Shown: positions 49,340 to 58,168, counted from the first letter of the stretch. The stretch is 64,000 nucleotides of DNA from CADDYT01 sp035294125 (GCA_035294125.1 DATGLM010000071.1:1-64000), one strand, 5' to 3'. Translations and numbers: made by a program. Notes: generated from the letters alone by a model not told the origin.

Positions 49340-51334
49340 ATGGATGTGGCCGCCGGAAACGGGGCGGAGGCAGGTCGCGAGGACTGGTGGGGCGAAGTGA
49401 GCAACGACCCGCTATCACCTTCACCCGCAGCAACAACGACTGCTTCAGCAGCGGAAAGAGATATCTTATCATCGGCAGCGGCGAGAGCGCATAATCTGCT
49501 CGCCAATGTCGCGGACAATATGCACAGTGGTTTTATCCTGCTGAATCAGAATCAGCGCGTTACCTATTCCAATGCCAGTGCCGGGCGCTTACTTGGCGTC
49601 AGCGTGCAGGAACTGCTGGAAGAGCCGGTATTTGATATTCGCAAACAATTGCTCTCCATTGCTGCCGACCCACAGAGCATTCAGGCCACACTGGATCGTG
49701 CCTGGCAGCATCCCGAGCAGGAATGCTCTGCCGATCTTGCGCTGGCCCACGCCGCTGCGCGCTGGCTGCGCGTCCAGTGTTTCCCCGTGCGCGACCCGCG
49801 TGGTCACTTGCTCGGTCGTGGTGTCCTGCTCGACGATATTACCCTGGAACGCAGCACCATCGAGGCGCGTAGCGAGACGCTGGCAATGGCCGCGCACGAA
49901 CTCAAAACGCCGCTTGCCATCATCAAGGGCTGTGCCACGACGCTGCTGGGCAATTCCTCGCGCTGGGACCCGGCTGTACAGCGCGAGATGTTGCAGATGA
50001 TCGATACCCATACCGATCGCCTCTATGATATCCTCAACACGCTGCTCGATGTGTGGCGGCTCGATGCCGGAACACAGCATTTGCGCCTGGCCCTGGTGGA
50101 ATTTCCGCGTCTGCTGAGTCAGGTCGTGGAGCGCTGGCGCAAGCATGCTCCCTCCCACGTTTTCACGCTCACGCTACCCGAGGCGATGCCACCGGTTCTC
50201 TGCGATGTCGTGCGCATCGAGCAGGCCATCAACCATCTGCTCAACAACGCGGTTAAGTATTCGCAGCCGGGCAGTCTAATTACCATTCAGCTTGATGTCA
50301 ACGAGATCGAACTCTGCCTGAGTGTCAGCGATAGGGGCGTGGGCATTGCACCCGAACAGCTCGACCGCATCTTTGAGCGTTTCTATCGCGTTCCCATCGA
50401 TGAAAACAGTCCTGGCGGCAGCGGCCTCGGGCTGGCCGTGGCAAGGGCCACGATTGAGGCGCATGGTGGCAAAATCTGGGCCGATTCGCCCGGTCCTGGG
50501 CATGGCTCGATATTTTACTTTACATTGCCTTTAAATCCGCGCTCGTCCTCGCCGTTACCAGGGCTGTCCGTGCCTTCAACTCTTGCCTCGTTCGCCCCTG
50601 CGCCGTCTGCGAGTGTGCAGAGCGGGCCGCTGCATCACAGTGAGCGGCTGCATGTGTTGATAGGCGAGCACGATACACGCCTTATTCGCTTCCTGCGCGC
50701 CAACCTGGAAGAGCAGCAGTATCACGTGCAGGTGGTTGCGCACGGCCTCCAGTTGTTGCGCCAGCTCGATCTGGAAGAACCCGATCTGATCCTGCTCTCT
50801 ACGCGCCTGCTCGATATGAGCGGTGTCGAACTGCTGCAACGCCTGCGCGAGTATTCCAGAATACCGGTGCTCATGCTTGCCGATGCCTGTGATGAGGACG
50901 AGCGCGTGCGCTTGCTTGATCTGGGCGCTGATGACCTGGTGATAAAGCCATTCGGCATGAAAGAATTGCTGGCCCGTGTGCGCGCTCTGCTGCGGCGGCA
51001 GCCTTTGCCCCCTGAGGGAGAGCAGAAAGCGCATACCTTCAGCAGTGGCGACTTGCTGATCGATTACGCCCAGCACCAGGTGTTCGTCGAGGGACGCCCG
51101 ATCCAGCTCAGCCGCACGGAATACCGCTTGCTCAGCGTCCTTGCCCGCAATGCCGGAATGGTTATCACCCATGAACTGCTACTGGAAAGAGTCTGGGGAC
51201 CAGAGTATAATAGAGACATAGGTTTTATCTGGGTCTATATCAGTCGCCTGCGCCGCAAGATTGAGAAGAACCCACGGGAGCCACGCTATATCTTAACTGT
51301 GCCGGATGTAGGATATAAATTAGCGAAGATTTGA
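49340..51334 (+). CDS. Fused histidine kinase and OmpR-type regulator with pseudo-receiver
   Basis: A 664-residue single chain with, in order, a PAS-like domain (about 60-170), a HisKA domain with H186 in AAHELKTPLAIIKG, an ATPase domain (NNAVKYSQPG, SDRGVGIAPEQLDRIFERFY, GGSGLGLAVA), a receiver domain (about 435-550) and a C-terminal OmpR-type winged helix (QLSRTEYRLLSVLARNAGMV, ending TVPDVGYKLAKI). In the receiver, the phosphoacceptor position reads DLILLSTRLLDMSG, with Ser487 where Asp is expected; the Lys of VIKPFG is kept. No membrane helix is seen, so it is cytoplasmic. The ATG at 49340 follows GAAGG. Direct repeats upstream may be its own target. Confidence 0.85.
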   Translation: MDVAAGNGAEAGREDWWGEVSNDPLSPSPAATTTASAAERDILSSAAARAHNLLANVADNMHSGFILLNQNQRVTYSNASAGRLLGVSVQELLEEPVFDIRKQLLSIAADPQSIQATLDRAWQHPEQECSADLALAHAAARWLRVQCFPVRDPRGHLLGRGVLLDDITLERSTIEARSETLAMAAHELKTPLAIIKGCATTLLGNSSRWDPAVQREMLQMIDTHTDRLYDILNTLLDVWRLDAGTQHLRLALVEFPRLLSQVVERWRKHAPSHVFTLTLPEAMPPVLCDVVRIEQAINHLLNNAVKYSQPGSLITIQLDVNEIELCLSVSDRGVGIAPEQLDRIFERFYRVPIDENSPGGSGLGLAVARATIEAHGGKIWADSPGPGHGSIFYFTLPLNPRSSSPLPGLSVPSTLASFAPAPSASVQSGPLHHSERLHVLIGEHDTRLIRFLRANLEEQQYHVQVVAHGLQLLRQLDLEEPDLILLSTRLLDMSGVELLQRLREYSRIPVLMLADACDEDERVRLLDLGADDLVIKPFGMKELLARVRALLRRQPLPPEGEQKAHTFSSGDLLIDYAQHQVFVEGRPIQLSRTEYRLLSVLARNAGMVITHELLLERVWGPEYNRDIGFIWVYISRLRRKIEKNPREPRYILTVPDVGYKLAKI

Positions 51335-51431
51335 GATGTGGTCGTCCGTGAGCAATCACATCGCCCCAACAGGAGACGACGAAACGGCGCGGGTTTGAAG
51401 GCCGGGCGTTCCGTTCCGTCGTTGGCCATTA

Positions 51432-51510
51432 TTCAGGTAATTGTAAGGTGAAGTAGCCCTTCATCAAAGGTATTGTAATGGGTAGCGGCTAGAATATCTT
51501 TTGCTATAAT
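51432..51510 (+). promoter_or_regulatory. Promoter with shared 19-bp motif and extended -10
   Basis: The motif TTCAGGTAATTGTAAGGTG (51432-51450) matches 44469-44487 at 18 of 19 positions. Downstream, TGCTATAAT (51502-51510) is a perfect extended -10 with no strong -35. Transcription should begin near 51517, about 43 bases before the next start codon. Confidence 0.6.
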
Positions 51511-51559
51511 GTGGTTTGGATGTGATGTGTTTTGACTCGATTGGACGGGAGCAGTATCC

Positions 51560-52312
51560 ATGTTTCAGGCGCAGGAAGCAGGAACTCAAGAGAGAATTCT
51601 CCTCATCGTCGCCGACAACTCATTGCGACGCCTCATCACACTTGGTTTGCAATATCGCGGCATGCAAACTATCGAAGCCTCCAGCCCTTCGGCTTTGCCT
51701 GCCGACGAGATCGAGACGCGGCCTCCCGCCTTGCTCGTCCTTGATGTCGATAGCGGTGTAAACAGCGACTGGGAGCTGCTGGAAGCGGTGCAGGAGCATC
51801 ACTACCTCTCCACTCTCCCGATTGTCGTCCTGGCCTGGGAATGCCCCATTCCTGCTGAAATTGCCGACGAACAGCAGGGTCAGATCACCTGCCTTGCGAA
51901 GCCCTTTGATGCCCGTACCCTGCACGCCCGCATCGAGCAACTGCTGACCGAGCGTGCGGAGAAAGCCGCCCTTGCCCTCGCTGAAGCGCAAAGCATACAG
52001 GACGCCGCGCAGGAAGAGGAAGTTCCTGAAGGTTCTGCCGTGTCAGCCGCGTCTGTTCCTGTCCCGGCAGTGCCAGCCCTTGCCAGCCGTGCTCAGCTTG
52101 TCCACCAGGCAGCCAGCATCTGGCCGTTTATCACCGCCTTTGGCCTGTTCCTCGCCTTCGTCGGCCTCATGGTCCAGATTGCCCTCACTGGCCTCGGCAT
52201 CCTTATCGTTCTCGCCGCCCTCCTCCTCTGGACGCTCGGCACGAGAACACACAGTGCCTCTGTGGTCGTCAGCAGCAGGCTTACCCCTGTCGGCAACGGA
52301 AAAGCGACGTAA
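51560..52312 (+). CDS. Receiver-domain protein with C-terminal membrane helix pair
   Basis: A 250-residue protein with a response-regulator receiver (residues about 11-130): RILLIVADNSLRRLITLGLQ, phosphoacceptor D62 in LLVLDVDSG and K114 in CLAKPFD. A linker follows (Glu/Ala-rich, then Pro/Val-rich). The C-terminus has two helices, SIWPFITAFGLFLAFVGLMV and IALTGLGILIVLAALLLWTL, similar to subunit IV of oxidases and to the BON protein at 31951. Membrane-bound receivers are uncommon. The start at 51560 is an ATG; the ribosome binding site is weak. It may act with the fused kinase-regulator upstream. Confidence 0.75.
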   Translation: MFQAQEAGTQERILLIVADNSLRRLITLGLQYRGMQTIEASSPSALPADEIETRPPALLVLDVDSGVNSDWELLEAVQEHHYLSTLPIVVLAWECPIPAEIADEQQGQITCLAKPFDARTLHARIEQLLTERAEKAALALAEAQSIQDAAQEEEVPEGSAVSAASVPVPAVPALASRAQLVHQAASIWPFITAFGLFLAFVGLMVQIALTGLGILIVLAALLLWTLGTRTHSASVVVSSRLTPVGNGKAT

Positions 52313-52763
52313 TGATGTGTTTCTTCTTGACGAGAAGAGCATGAGGTCAGTCAAGAACAGCAGAGCAATGTCTACGCTCATGTCATAAAATGCTTCCGCG
52401 AACTCCCGGTCTTGCAAATCCTCGCTCAGGCGTTGATGAAGCCGACTCATTAGTGTGCCTCGTATCTGCCTGCTCATAATATTCACCAACCCAGCTCATG
52501 GAGAGCAGGCCGGTGGCATGGTAACGCCCGGGTGTAGATAAGGTGCGAGAGGCTGCGCGTCATCAACGCAAGGCAGGCGAAGAACAAGATGAGCATGAGA
52601 AGCGGGAAGCTATCGCAGGCGCTCCCATATTGCGCCGCTCCGCAAAATTGTAGGGAGCACTGGCATCTTCGCGACGATTCTCTTCATGCTCTCTCTCATA
52701 ATGCAGCCAGACGGGCAAAAAACAAGTGCCAGCGCGGAACCCGCTCAAATCCGTGCTGCAATG
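52313..52763. other. Spacer with possible antitoxin-like fragment
   Basis: No intact gene is seen on the plus strand. On the minus strand a short frame from about 52450 reads MSRLHQRLSEDLQDREFAEA, like the linker region of HigA-type antitoxins, but it then runs into the previous gene in antisense without family character. It is probably a remnant or chance. Confidence 0.25.
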
Positions 52764-52772
52764 TGGTATAAT
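52764..52772 (+). promoter_or_regulatory. Extended -10 promoter before cmk
   Basis: TGGTATAAT (52764-52772) gives a perfect TATAAT with the TG extension. Transcription should begin about 30 bases before the cmk start, and cmk and plsC would be transcribed together. Confidence 0.6.
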
Positions 52773-52809
52773 CGCAGGAGATTGAGGATCAGAAATGTAC
52801 GGAGGAAGC

Positions 52810-53490
52810 ATGTGGAGGCCAGCGCGTATTACTATCGATGGCCCTGCGGGCGCGGGCAAGAGTACGATAGGCGAACAGTTGGCGCGTCACCTGGGTTATG
52901 TCTATATCGACACCGGCGCTATGTACCGGGCTTTGGCCTGGCTGGCGCTGCAAAAGGGTATTAGCGTTCACGATGCAACAGCCCTCGAACAGCTCGCTCG
53001 TGAGGCTGACATACAAATAACACGACCGCTCATCGACGATGGGCGACAATATACCGTCCTCGCCAATGGACGTGATGTCACCTGGGATATTCGCGATGCC
53101 GGGGTGACACGCGCCGTCTCCACTGCCTCGTCCCATCCCGGCGTGCGCGCGGAGATCAGGAAGAGGCAGCGGGAAATGGCGCGGGCTGGCAATGTGGTTA
53201 TGGTCGGGCGCGATATAGGAGCAGTGGTATTGCCCGATGCCGAGTTAAAAATCTTTCTCACAGCCAGTGCCGCCGAACGAGCGCGCCGCCGCTACGCCGA
53301 ACTGGTGGAACGGCTGGGCGCGGGCAATCCTGCTCTTCCCTCTCTTGAGGAAGTGCAACACGACATCGAACGCCGTGACTTTATCGACCGGGAAAACATG
53401 CGCCCGGCTGAAGATGCCGTACTTATCGCCACTGATACTCTCAGTGTCCAGGAGGTGCTGGCAAAGATTTACCGTCTTCTGGAGGCTTAG
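52810..53490 (+). CDS. cmk: Cytidylate kinase
   Basis: A 226-residue nucleoside monophosphate kinase that phosphorylates CMP and dCMP. The P-loop is IDGPAGAGKSTIGEQLA; YIDTGAMYRALAWLAL is the CMP-binding helix, GRDIGAVVLPDAELKIFLTA the central strand, and RRDFIDRENMRPAEDAVLIA the C-terminal segment. The ATG at 52810 has GGAGGA just upstream; an in-frame ATG five codons earlier precedes that signal. The plsC gene begins three bases after its stop. Confidence 0.95.
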   Translation: MWRPARITIDGPAGAGKSTIGEQLARHLGYVYIDTGAMYRALAWLALQKGISVHDATALEQLAREADIQITRPLIDDGRQYTVLANGRDVTWDIRDAGVTRAVSTASSHPGVRAEIRKRQREMARAGNVVMVGRDIGAVVLPDAELKIFLTASAAERARRRYAELVERLGAGNPALPSLEEVQHDIERRDFIDRENMRPAEDAVLIATDTLSVQEVLAKIYRLLEA

Positions 53491-53492
53491 CT

Positions 53493-54170
53493 ATGGAACA
53501 GGTTCAGGCAGCGAAACCAGCAGGAAAGGGGCGGGCGGAGAAAAATCTCTACGAGCCGTATAAGGCACCTGCTCTGATCTGGTCTCTCATTCGTCTCTTC
53601 GGTCGGCTGGCCTTTTTTATTCTAGCGCGTATAGAGGTGCGCGGACGCGAAAACATGCCTGCTAAAGGGCCTTTTATCGTTGCTTCCAACCATCTCTCCT
53701 GGTTTGATGTTCCTCTTGTTCCCGCCTTCATGAAGCGCCAGCCCTTTACGATGGCAAAAGAGGAACTTTTTCACTCCAACATTAGCTGGCTTGTTCGCTT
53801 CATGGGCGGCTTTCCCGTCAAACGAGGCGAGGCCGACCGCCAGGCCATTCGCGCCGCCGATGAGCTTTTGAAAAAGGGCGATGTGCTCTTTATCTTCCCT
53901 GAAGGGACGCGCAGCAGGACGCACAAACTGGCAAAGGGGCATTCCGGCCTCGGCATGATTGCCCTGCGCAGTGGCGCTCCTGTCATACCGGTTGCCATTG
54001 CCGGGTCCGAAAACATTCTCAAAAAAATTCGCCCTCGTGTCACACTCACTTTCGGCGAACCGATGACCTTCAAACCTGCTGGTCGCAAGACCACCCGCGA
54101 AGATATCGAGAACGCCACCGACGAAGTCATGACAAGAATCGCGGCTATGCTCCCCACAGAGTATCGCTGA
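53493..54170 (+). CDS. plsC: 1-acyl-glycerol-3-phosphate acyltransferase (PlsC-like)
   Basis: A 225-residue membrane-associated acyltransferase that makes phosphatidic acid. The catalytic motif HxxxxD is in VASNHLSWFDVPLVPAF, the glycerol-phosphate-binding motif in FPEGTRSRTHKLAKG, and a third motif region in PVIPVAIAGSENILKKIRPR. An N-terminal hydrophobic segment (LIRLFGRLAFFILARIEV) anchors it. It is directly linked to cmk, a pairing found in many bacteria. Its gene ends ten bases before the converging mutarotase gene. Confidence 0.92.
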   Translation: MEQVQAAKPAGKGRAEKNLYEPYKAPALIWSLIRLFGRLAFFILARIEVRGRENMPAKGPFIVASNHLSWFDVPLVPAFMKRQPFTMAKEELFHSNISWLVRFMGGFPVKRGEADRQAIRAADELLKKGDVLFIFPEGTRSRTHKLAKGHSGLGMIALRSGAPVIPVAIAGSENILKKIRPRVTLTFGEPMTFKPAGRKTTREDIENATDEVMTRIAAMLPTEYR

Positions 54171-54180
54171 CCATCTCCTG

Positions 54181-55005
54181 CTATGATGCTGGTTTCGCCG
54201 TCAACTGCAAAATGAGCTGGCGGGAGGCGTGAGGGGGAATATTGAGCCGGTCGGCGGGCCGGTTGAGGGCGTCGGCACTGCCAACCGTTGGCTCGAAGCA
54301 GACGAAATTGTGATCGGGCTTGTCTGCCGGTTCCGACCAGACCTGCATATTTGCCAGTGAATACTGGCCATTGACCGGTATCTCCGCGACGGTGAGCGTA
54401 CCCGCGCCGGGGAACTGGATGGTTACGCGGTGGGAAAATGGATAGGCATTGTCCGGTGGGTTGGTGTTCCAGTTGATGGCGCTGGCGTTGAAATCAGGCA
54501 GCCCGCTGACGACCAGTCTGGCCTTCTCCTGCTGCGCCACAGCGAAATAGGGGTGAAAGCCGGGGGCAATAGGCATCGCCTCGTCGCTGTGATTCTCTAT
54601 CGTCAGCGTATACGTCAATGTTCCCTCACCCACGGCAACTTCGGCCATAAACGTGAACTCGTAGGGGTAGGAGGGCAGCGTGGCGGCGCTGCTGTGCAAC
54701 TGCATGGTGAGATGGGAGGTATCCTCTTTGGTGATGGGCCAGGGCAGTGTGCGGCCAAAGCCGTGCATGGGCAACTGCGTCCCCTTTTCCTCGAAAGTCC
54801 CATTCTTCAACCAGGAAAAATTGGGGATCATCAGCGGCAAGCCCCAGCGCCTGACGTTGCCTGTCTCCATCGGGCGATAGAGTACCTGCCAGGGGCCGAC
54901 CTGAAACTGCGAAACCAGGCAAATATCATTGATAACGCCAATCGTCGTATTACCATATGTCAGAACATGCTCATCCGTCGTCGGAAACTGCATAGAAGCG
55001 GCCAT
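54181..55005 (-). CDS. Aldose 1-epimerase (mutarotase) family protein
   Basis: A 274-residue beta-sandwich protein of the galactose mutarotase-like superfamily. FGRTLPWPITKEDTSHLTMQ, TLTYTLTIENHSDEAMPIAP and APGFHPYFAVAQQEKARLVV (with the active-site His) are typical, as is FVCFEPTVGSADALNRPAD near the end (a likely substrate-binding Glu). These proteins interconvert sugar anomers or act on hexose-6-phosphates. The start at 55005 follows GAAGGGAAG; the open frame reaches further upstream. The sugar substrate is unknown. Confidence 0.8.
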   Translation of the reverse strand: MAASMQFPTTDEHVLTYGNTTIGVINDICLVSQFQVGPWQVLYRPMETGNVRRWGLPLMIPNFSWLKNGTFEEKGTQLPMHGFGRTLPWPITKEDTSHLTMQLHSSAATLPSYPYEFTFMAEVAVGEGTLTYTLTIENHSDEAMPIAPGFHPYFAVAQQEKARLVVSGLPDFNASAINWNTNPPDNAYPFSHRVTIQFPGAGTLTVAEIPVNGQYSLANMQVWSEPADKPDHNFVCFEPTVGSADALNRPADRLNIPPHASRQLILQLTAKPAS

Positions 55006-55292
55006 CTGCGCAAATCTTCCCTTCGTGAAATAGTAGCTCTTGCCAATAGTATTGTATCTTTCGGGGAAGCCGCAAAACAAACTGTACATTGTCCCAAAAT
55101 CTGTATGTTTGTCCTATCTGTTTTCCCTGAACAACCTTGCCTAAAGGCTTGCGTTTTAGCTCGGCGGGGCATATACTGTATCTAGTCATGCCGCGCTTTG
55201 AGAGCGCGCTGTATCGAGTAGGTGTAATCTTTCATCTACCCTACCCTGCTTTCGGACTTTCTGAAGAAAGAAACGATTGGAAAAACTTGCGT

Positions 55293-56069
55293 ATGGAGGA
55301 TACCTCGGATTCCGCTCAGGATGTTTCTGAGGCAGACGGAGAGCGGGGACTGGTAAAGGAGGCAAGGCAGTCAATGCAGGGATATATTGCGATCAAAGGG
55401 ACACGCAACGGCCTGCTTTTAACTCTCGAACCAGAAACGCCGTTCAGCGACCTGCTCACGGCCCTCGCTGACCGGCTCGCTGAAGCTCCCACGTTTTTTC
55501 GTGGCGCCTCGTTGACCGTAGATACCAGCCGCCGCACGCTGCGCGTCTACGAGCGCGTACAGCTCGAAAACCTGCTCGCGCACTACCAGATGTCGGTGGT
55601 GCCGTTGGAAAAGGTTGCGCAGCCATTGAGGAACGACGACCTCTCTTTGCCCCCCTTTGCCAGGCCTTCCGTTACCGCGCCCCTGGGCGAGGGAGAGCAG
55701 GGACAACGGGATCAACGGGAGAGCGACGATACCCTCTTCCTGCGCCGGACGATTCGCTCCGGCCAGGCCATCCGGCACGCCAGCAACGTTGTCGTGCTCG
55801 GTGACGTTAACCCCGGCGCGGAGATTGTCGCCGCGGGCGATATTATCGTCTGGGGGGTATTGCGCGGCATGGTTCATGCAGGCTTTCCCGATAACGAGAA
55901 TGCCGTTGTCTGCTCTTTGCAATTGTGCCCCGTGCAACTGCGCATCGCGCACCTGCTCTCGCGGCCTCCCGATGGCTTCGAGGTGCAGCCGCGTCCGGAA
56001 GTCGCGGCGATTCGCCAGGGACAGATTGTTGTCGAGGCATGGGTGAACGGGCGCCCTCCGCGCAAGTAG
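55293..56069 (+). CDS. minC: Septum-site inhibitor MinC
   Basis: A 258-residue MinC protein that prevents FtsZ ring formation away from midcell. The N-terminal domain includes AIKGTRNGLLLTLEPETPFS, and the C-terminal beta-helix domain is diagnostic: FLRRTIRSGQAIRHASNVVV, LGDVNPGAEIVAAGDIIVWG and VLRGMVHAGFPDNENAVVCS. The linker between is Pro- and Gln-rich. The start is uncertain: ATGs at 55188, 55293 and 55374 are in frame, and 55293 gives a length typical of the family. minD follows after 135 bases. Confidence 0.88.
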   Translation: MEDTSDSAQDVSEADGERGLVKEARQSMQGYIAIKGTRNGLLLTLEPETPFSDLLTALADRLAEAPTFFRGASLTVDTSRRTLRVYERVQLENLLAHYQMSVVPLEKVAQPLRNDDLSLPPFARPSVTAPLGEGEQGQRDQRESDDTLFLRRTIRSGQAIRHASNVVVLGDVNPGAEIVAAGDIIVWGVLRGMVHAGFPDNENAVVCSLQLCPVQLRIAHLLSRPPDGFEVQPRPEVAAIRQGQIVVEAWVNGRPPRK

Positions 56070-56204
56070 CAAAAAGAAGTGAGCGAAAGTCGACCCTGAG
56101 AAAGGTTGATTCGTATCGATACAGGAAGTGGGCGGTCTCCAGGCTGCCTGACGCCATATTTCTTTCGACCGCAGTTGGACTGAAGTTGTTCAATGGAGAT
56201 GTGT

Positions 56205-57029
56205 ATGGAGAGCCGGGTTATCACAATCACTTCGGGGAAGGGCGGAGTAGGCAAAACAACCACCACAGCAAATCTTGGCACGGCCCTTGCCATGCAGGGA
56301 AAAAAGGTCGTCGTTGTCGATTCAGATATTGGTCTGCGTAACCTTGATGCCGTTCTCGGCCTGGAGAATCGCATTGTCTACGACCTCGTCGACGTGGTCG
56401 AAGGGCAGTGTCGTTTGCGCCAGGCCTTGATTAAGGATAAACGCCTGCCGGAACTCTACCTGCTCCCGGCTGCCCAGACGCGCGATAAGAACGCCATCAA
56501 CAGCGTGCAGATGGAGCAACTGTGCCAGCAACTGCGACAGGAGTTTGACTACATCCTCATCGATTCGCCCGCCGGCATCGAGCAGGGCTTCCGCAATGCC
56601 ATTGTCGGCGCGGACGAAATCGTCATCGTTGCCAATCCTGAAATGGCCTCAGTGCGAGACGCCGACCGCATCATCGGGCTGGTGGAGGCGGCTGGCAAAC
56701 CGGAGCCGCGCCTTATTCTTAATCGCCTGCGCCCGGAAATGGTCAAGCGCGGCGACATGATGGATGTGGCGGACGTGTTAGAAGTGTTGGGCATCGACCT
56801 GCTCGGCATTGTCCCCGAAGACGAGTTGATTATCGTGGCAACCAATAAGGGCGAACCCGCCGTTTATGATAAACGCTCACGGGCTGGTAAGGCATATGTC
56901 AATGCCGCTCAGCGCATTCTAGGGGAAGAGATTCCTCTCGAAGAGGTCGCGGAGTCCCCGTCGCTTATGGAACGGCTGCGACGCCTGATGGGATTTGGTC
57001 CTGTAGTGGCTGAGAAGCGGGTACGCTAA
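56205..57029 (+). CDS. minD: Septum-site ATPase MinD
   Basis: A 274-residue ParA/MinD-type ATPase that positions MinC on the membrane. The deviant Walker A is TSGKGGVGKTTTTANLGTAL, the second motif VVVDSDIGLRNLDAVLGLEN, and Walker B DYILIDSPAGIEQGF. The C-terminal amphipathic helix that binds the membrane is PSLMERLRRLMGFG. The ATG at 56205 is preferred over those at 56193 and 56199 because GGAGATG lies just before it. minE begins 27 bases downstream. Confidence 0.96.
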   Translation: MESRVITITSGKGGVGKTTTTANLGTALAMQGKKVVVVDSDIGLRNLDAVLGLENRIVYDLVDVVEGQCRLRQALIKDKRLPELYLLPAAQTRDKNAINSVQMEQLCQQLRQEFDYILIDSPAGIEQGFRNAIVGADEIVIVANPEMASVRDADRIIGLVEAAGKPEPRLILNRLRPEMVKRGDMMDVADVLEVLGIDLLGIVPEDELIIVATNKGEPAVYDKRSRAGKAYVNAAQRILGEEIPLEEVAESPSLMERLRRLMGFGPVVAEKRVR

Positions 57030-57056
57030 GGACTGCCCGCTGAAGGAGGCGGAGAT

Positions 57057-57407
57057 ATGGGTTTTCTCGATTTTGGTGGTCGCAAAAAGAAGCCTACTCC
57101 CGGCGAACTGGCGAAAGAGCGTCTGAAGGTAGCCCTCGTCCACGATCGCATCAAGGTGAGTCCCGAACTGCTTGAGCTGATCAAGGCCGATCTGCTGACC
57201 GTGATCTCGCGTCGCCTCGAAATCGACGAGCAACACGTCGAGGTAACAATGGCCCGCGAAGACCGCTTTGATAAACTGTTAGCCAATGTGCCGATCAAGC
57301 GTCAGAAAATCGCCTTTGAATGGGACCCTCCTGCCCACACGACAGCCGGGGCAGTCCTGCGCGGCAAAGTGCAGGTCGAAGTGGAACGCGAAGACCCTCG
57401 GCGCTAA
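57057..57407 (+). CDS. minE: Topological specificity factor MinE
   Basis: A 116-residue MinE protein that stimulates MinD ATPase and drives its oscillation or gradient. The anti-MinCD helix region is PGELAKERLKVALVHDRIKV, followed by SPELLELIKADLLTVISRRL and EIDEQHVEVTMAREDRFDKL, the topological domain. A C-terminal extension of about 30 residues goes beyond the usual length of about 90. GAAGGAGG precedes the ATG. The gene ends in a long hairpin. Confidence 0.95.
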   Translation: MGFLDFGGRKKKPTPGELAKERLKVALVHDRIKVSPELLELIKADLLTVISRRLEIDEQHVEVTMAREDRFDKLLANVPIKRQKIAFEWDPPAHTTAGAVLRGKVQVEVEREDPRR

Positions 57408-57483
57408 GGCAAAAGCAAAGGCACGCAAGGACAGGCTGATTTACCCTGGTCAGCCTGTCTTTCTGTGCCTTTGCTTTTGCCTT
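57406..57483 (+). terminator. Long stem-loop terminator after minE
   Basis: A 19-bp outer stem (57406-57424 with 57465-57483) plus a 10-bp inner stem (57430-57439 with 57450-57459) lie directly at the minE stop, with TTTT just after. The outer arms are A/G-rich on one side and T/C-rich on the other. Confidence 0.8.
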
Positions 57484-58168
57484 TTGGATACATTATTGCC
57501 TATCAATGTAAATTGAAATAAATAAATAACTCTATTGGTAAGTTAAGACTCAACAATAAGAAAAAACATTTCTTAACTGAACCTCCATTGCTTCATAACC
57601 TGATACCCACCGGGACAGCGTAAGCTATTGGTGTGATCCCAAACGGGTCATGCGGTGCCTGAAAAATCGCCAGCTTCCCTATGGAGTCAGGGCTTAGCCA
57701 GTGTGGTGGATGAGGTGGTGTGGGGATGAAGTGGTGAAAGGCACTATCTGATACGTATGCGTGGTGGATGTTGTGGATGTGGGGTGGAGAACGCAACGGT
57801 AGCTGTGAGGTCATCCGTTCTCTGTATGCGATGGTGAGAGGGTGTGCGGAGTGTCGGGAATGTTGCCTGTGGTCAGGATGTAGTGGTGTTGTGGGATGGG
57901 GCAATCTGGTCGCAGGCCAGCGTGCAGGGGTGTGATGACCTCATGCGCTACAGGTTGAGCTTAAGTGGAAGTGTACAATAGGAATAGTGGTGTAAAAGCT
58001 AACGGTTGTGTTACCCGGTGAGCGTGCGGACGTATACGTATTCAGGAATGAGGAATGTAGGTACGTGGTGGTGCATGAAGCGTTGGGTGGATGTGTACGT
58101 ACAGCTCGGAGTGCCGTCCAGATACCGGTACTTCAGTGTCGCGAAAGGGCAATCTTGAAGGCGTGAAG
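57484..58168. other. GT-rich gene-free region
   Basis: No convincing gene. From about 57650 to 58090 the plus strand is strongly enriched in G and T and poor in C, with many GTGG and TGGTG units. The minus-strand open frames are His/Pro-rich low-complexity sequence, unlike real proteins. It may be a structured RNA, a replication-skewed spacer or degraded DNA. Confidence 0.4.

Noticed and set aside
52043..52489. Complete antitoxin gene on the minus strand
   Set aside because: Only about 20 residues look antitoxin-like; the rest lies antisense to the receiver-protein gene.
54181..55185. Plus-strand frame opposite the mutarotase gene
   Set aside because: The minus-strand frame carries the mutarotase motifs; the plus-strand translation has no family character.
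57593..57904. His/Pro-rich minus-strand frame in the GT-rich spacer
   Set aside because: Low-complexity translation follows from base skew and no ribosome binding site is seen.
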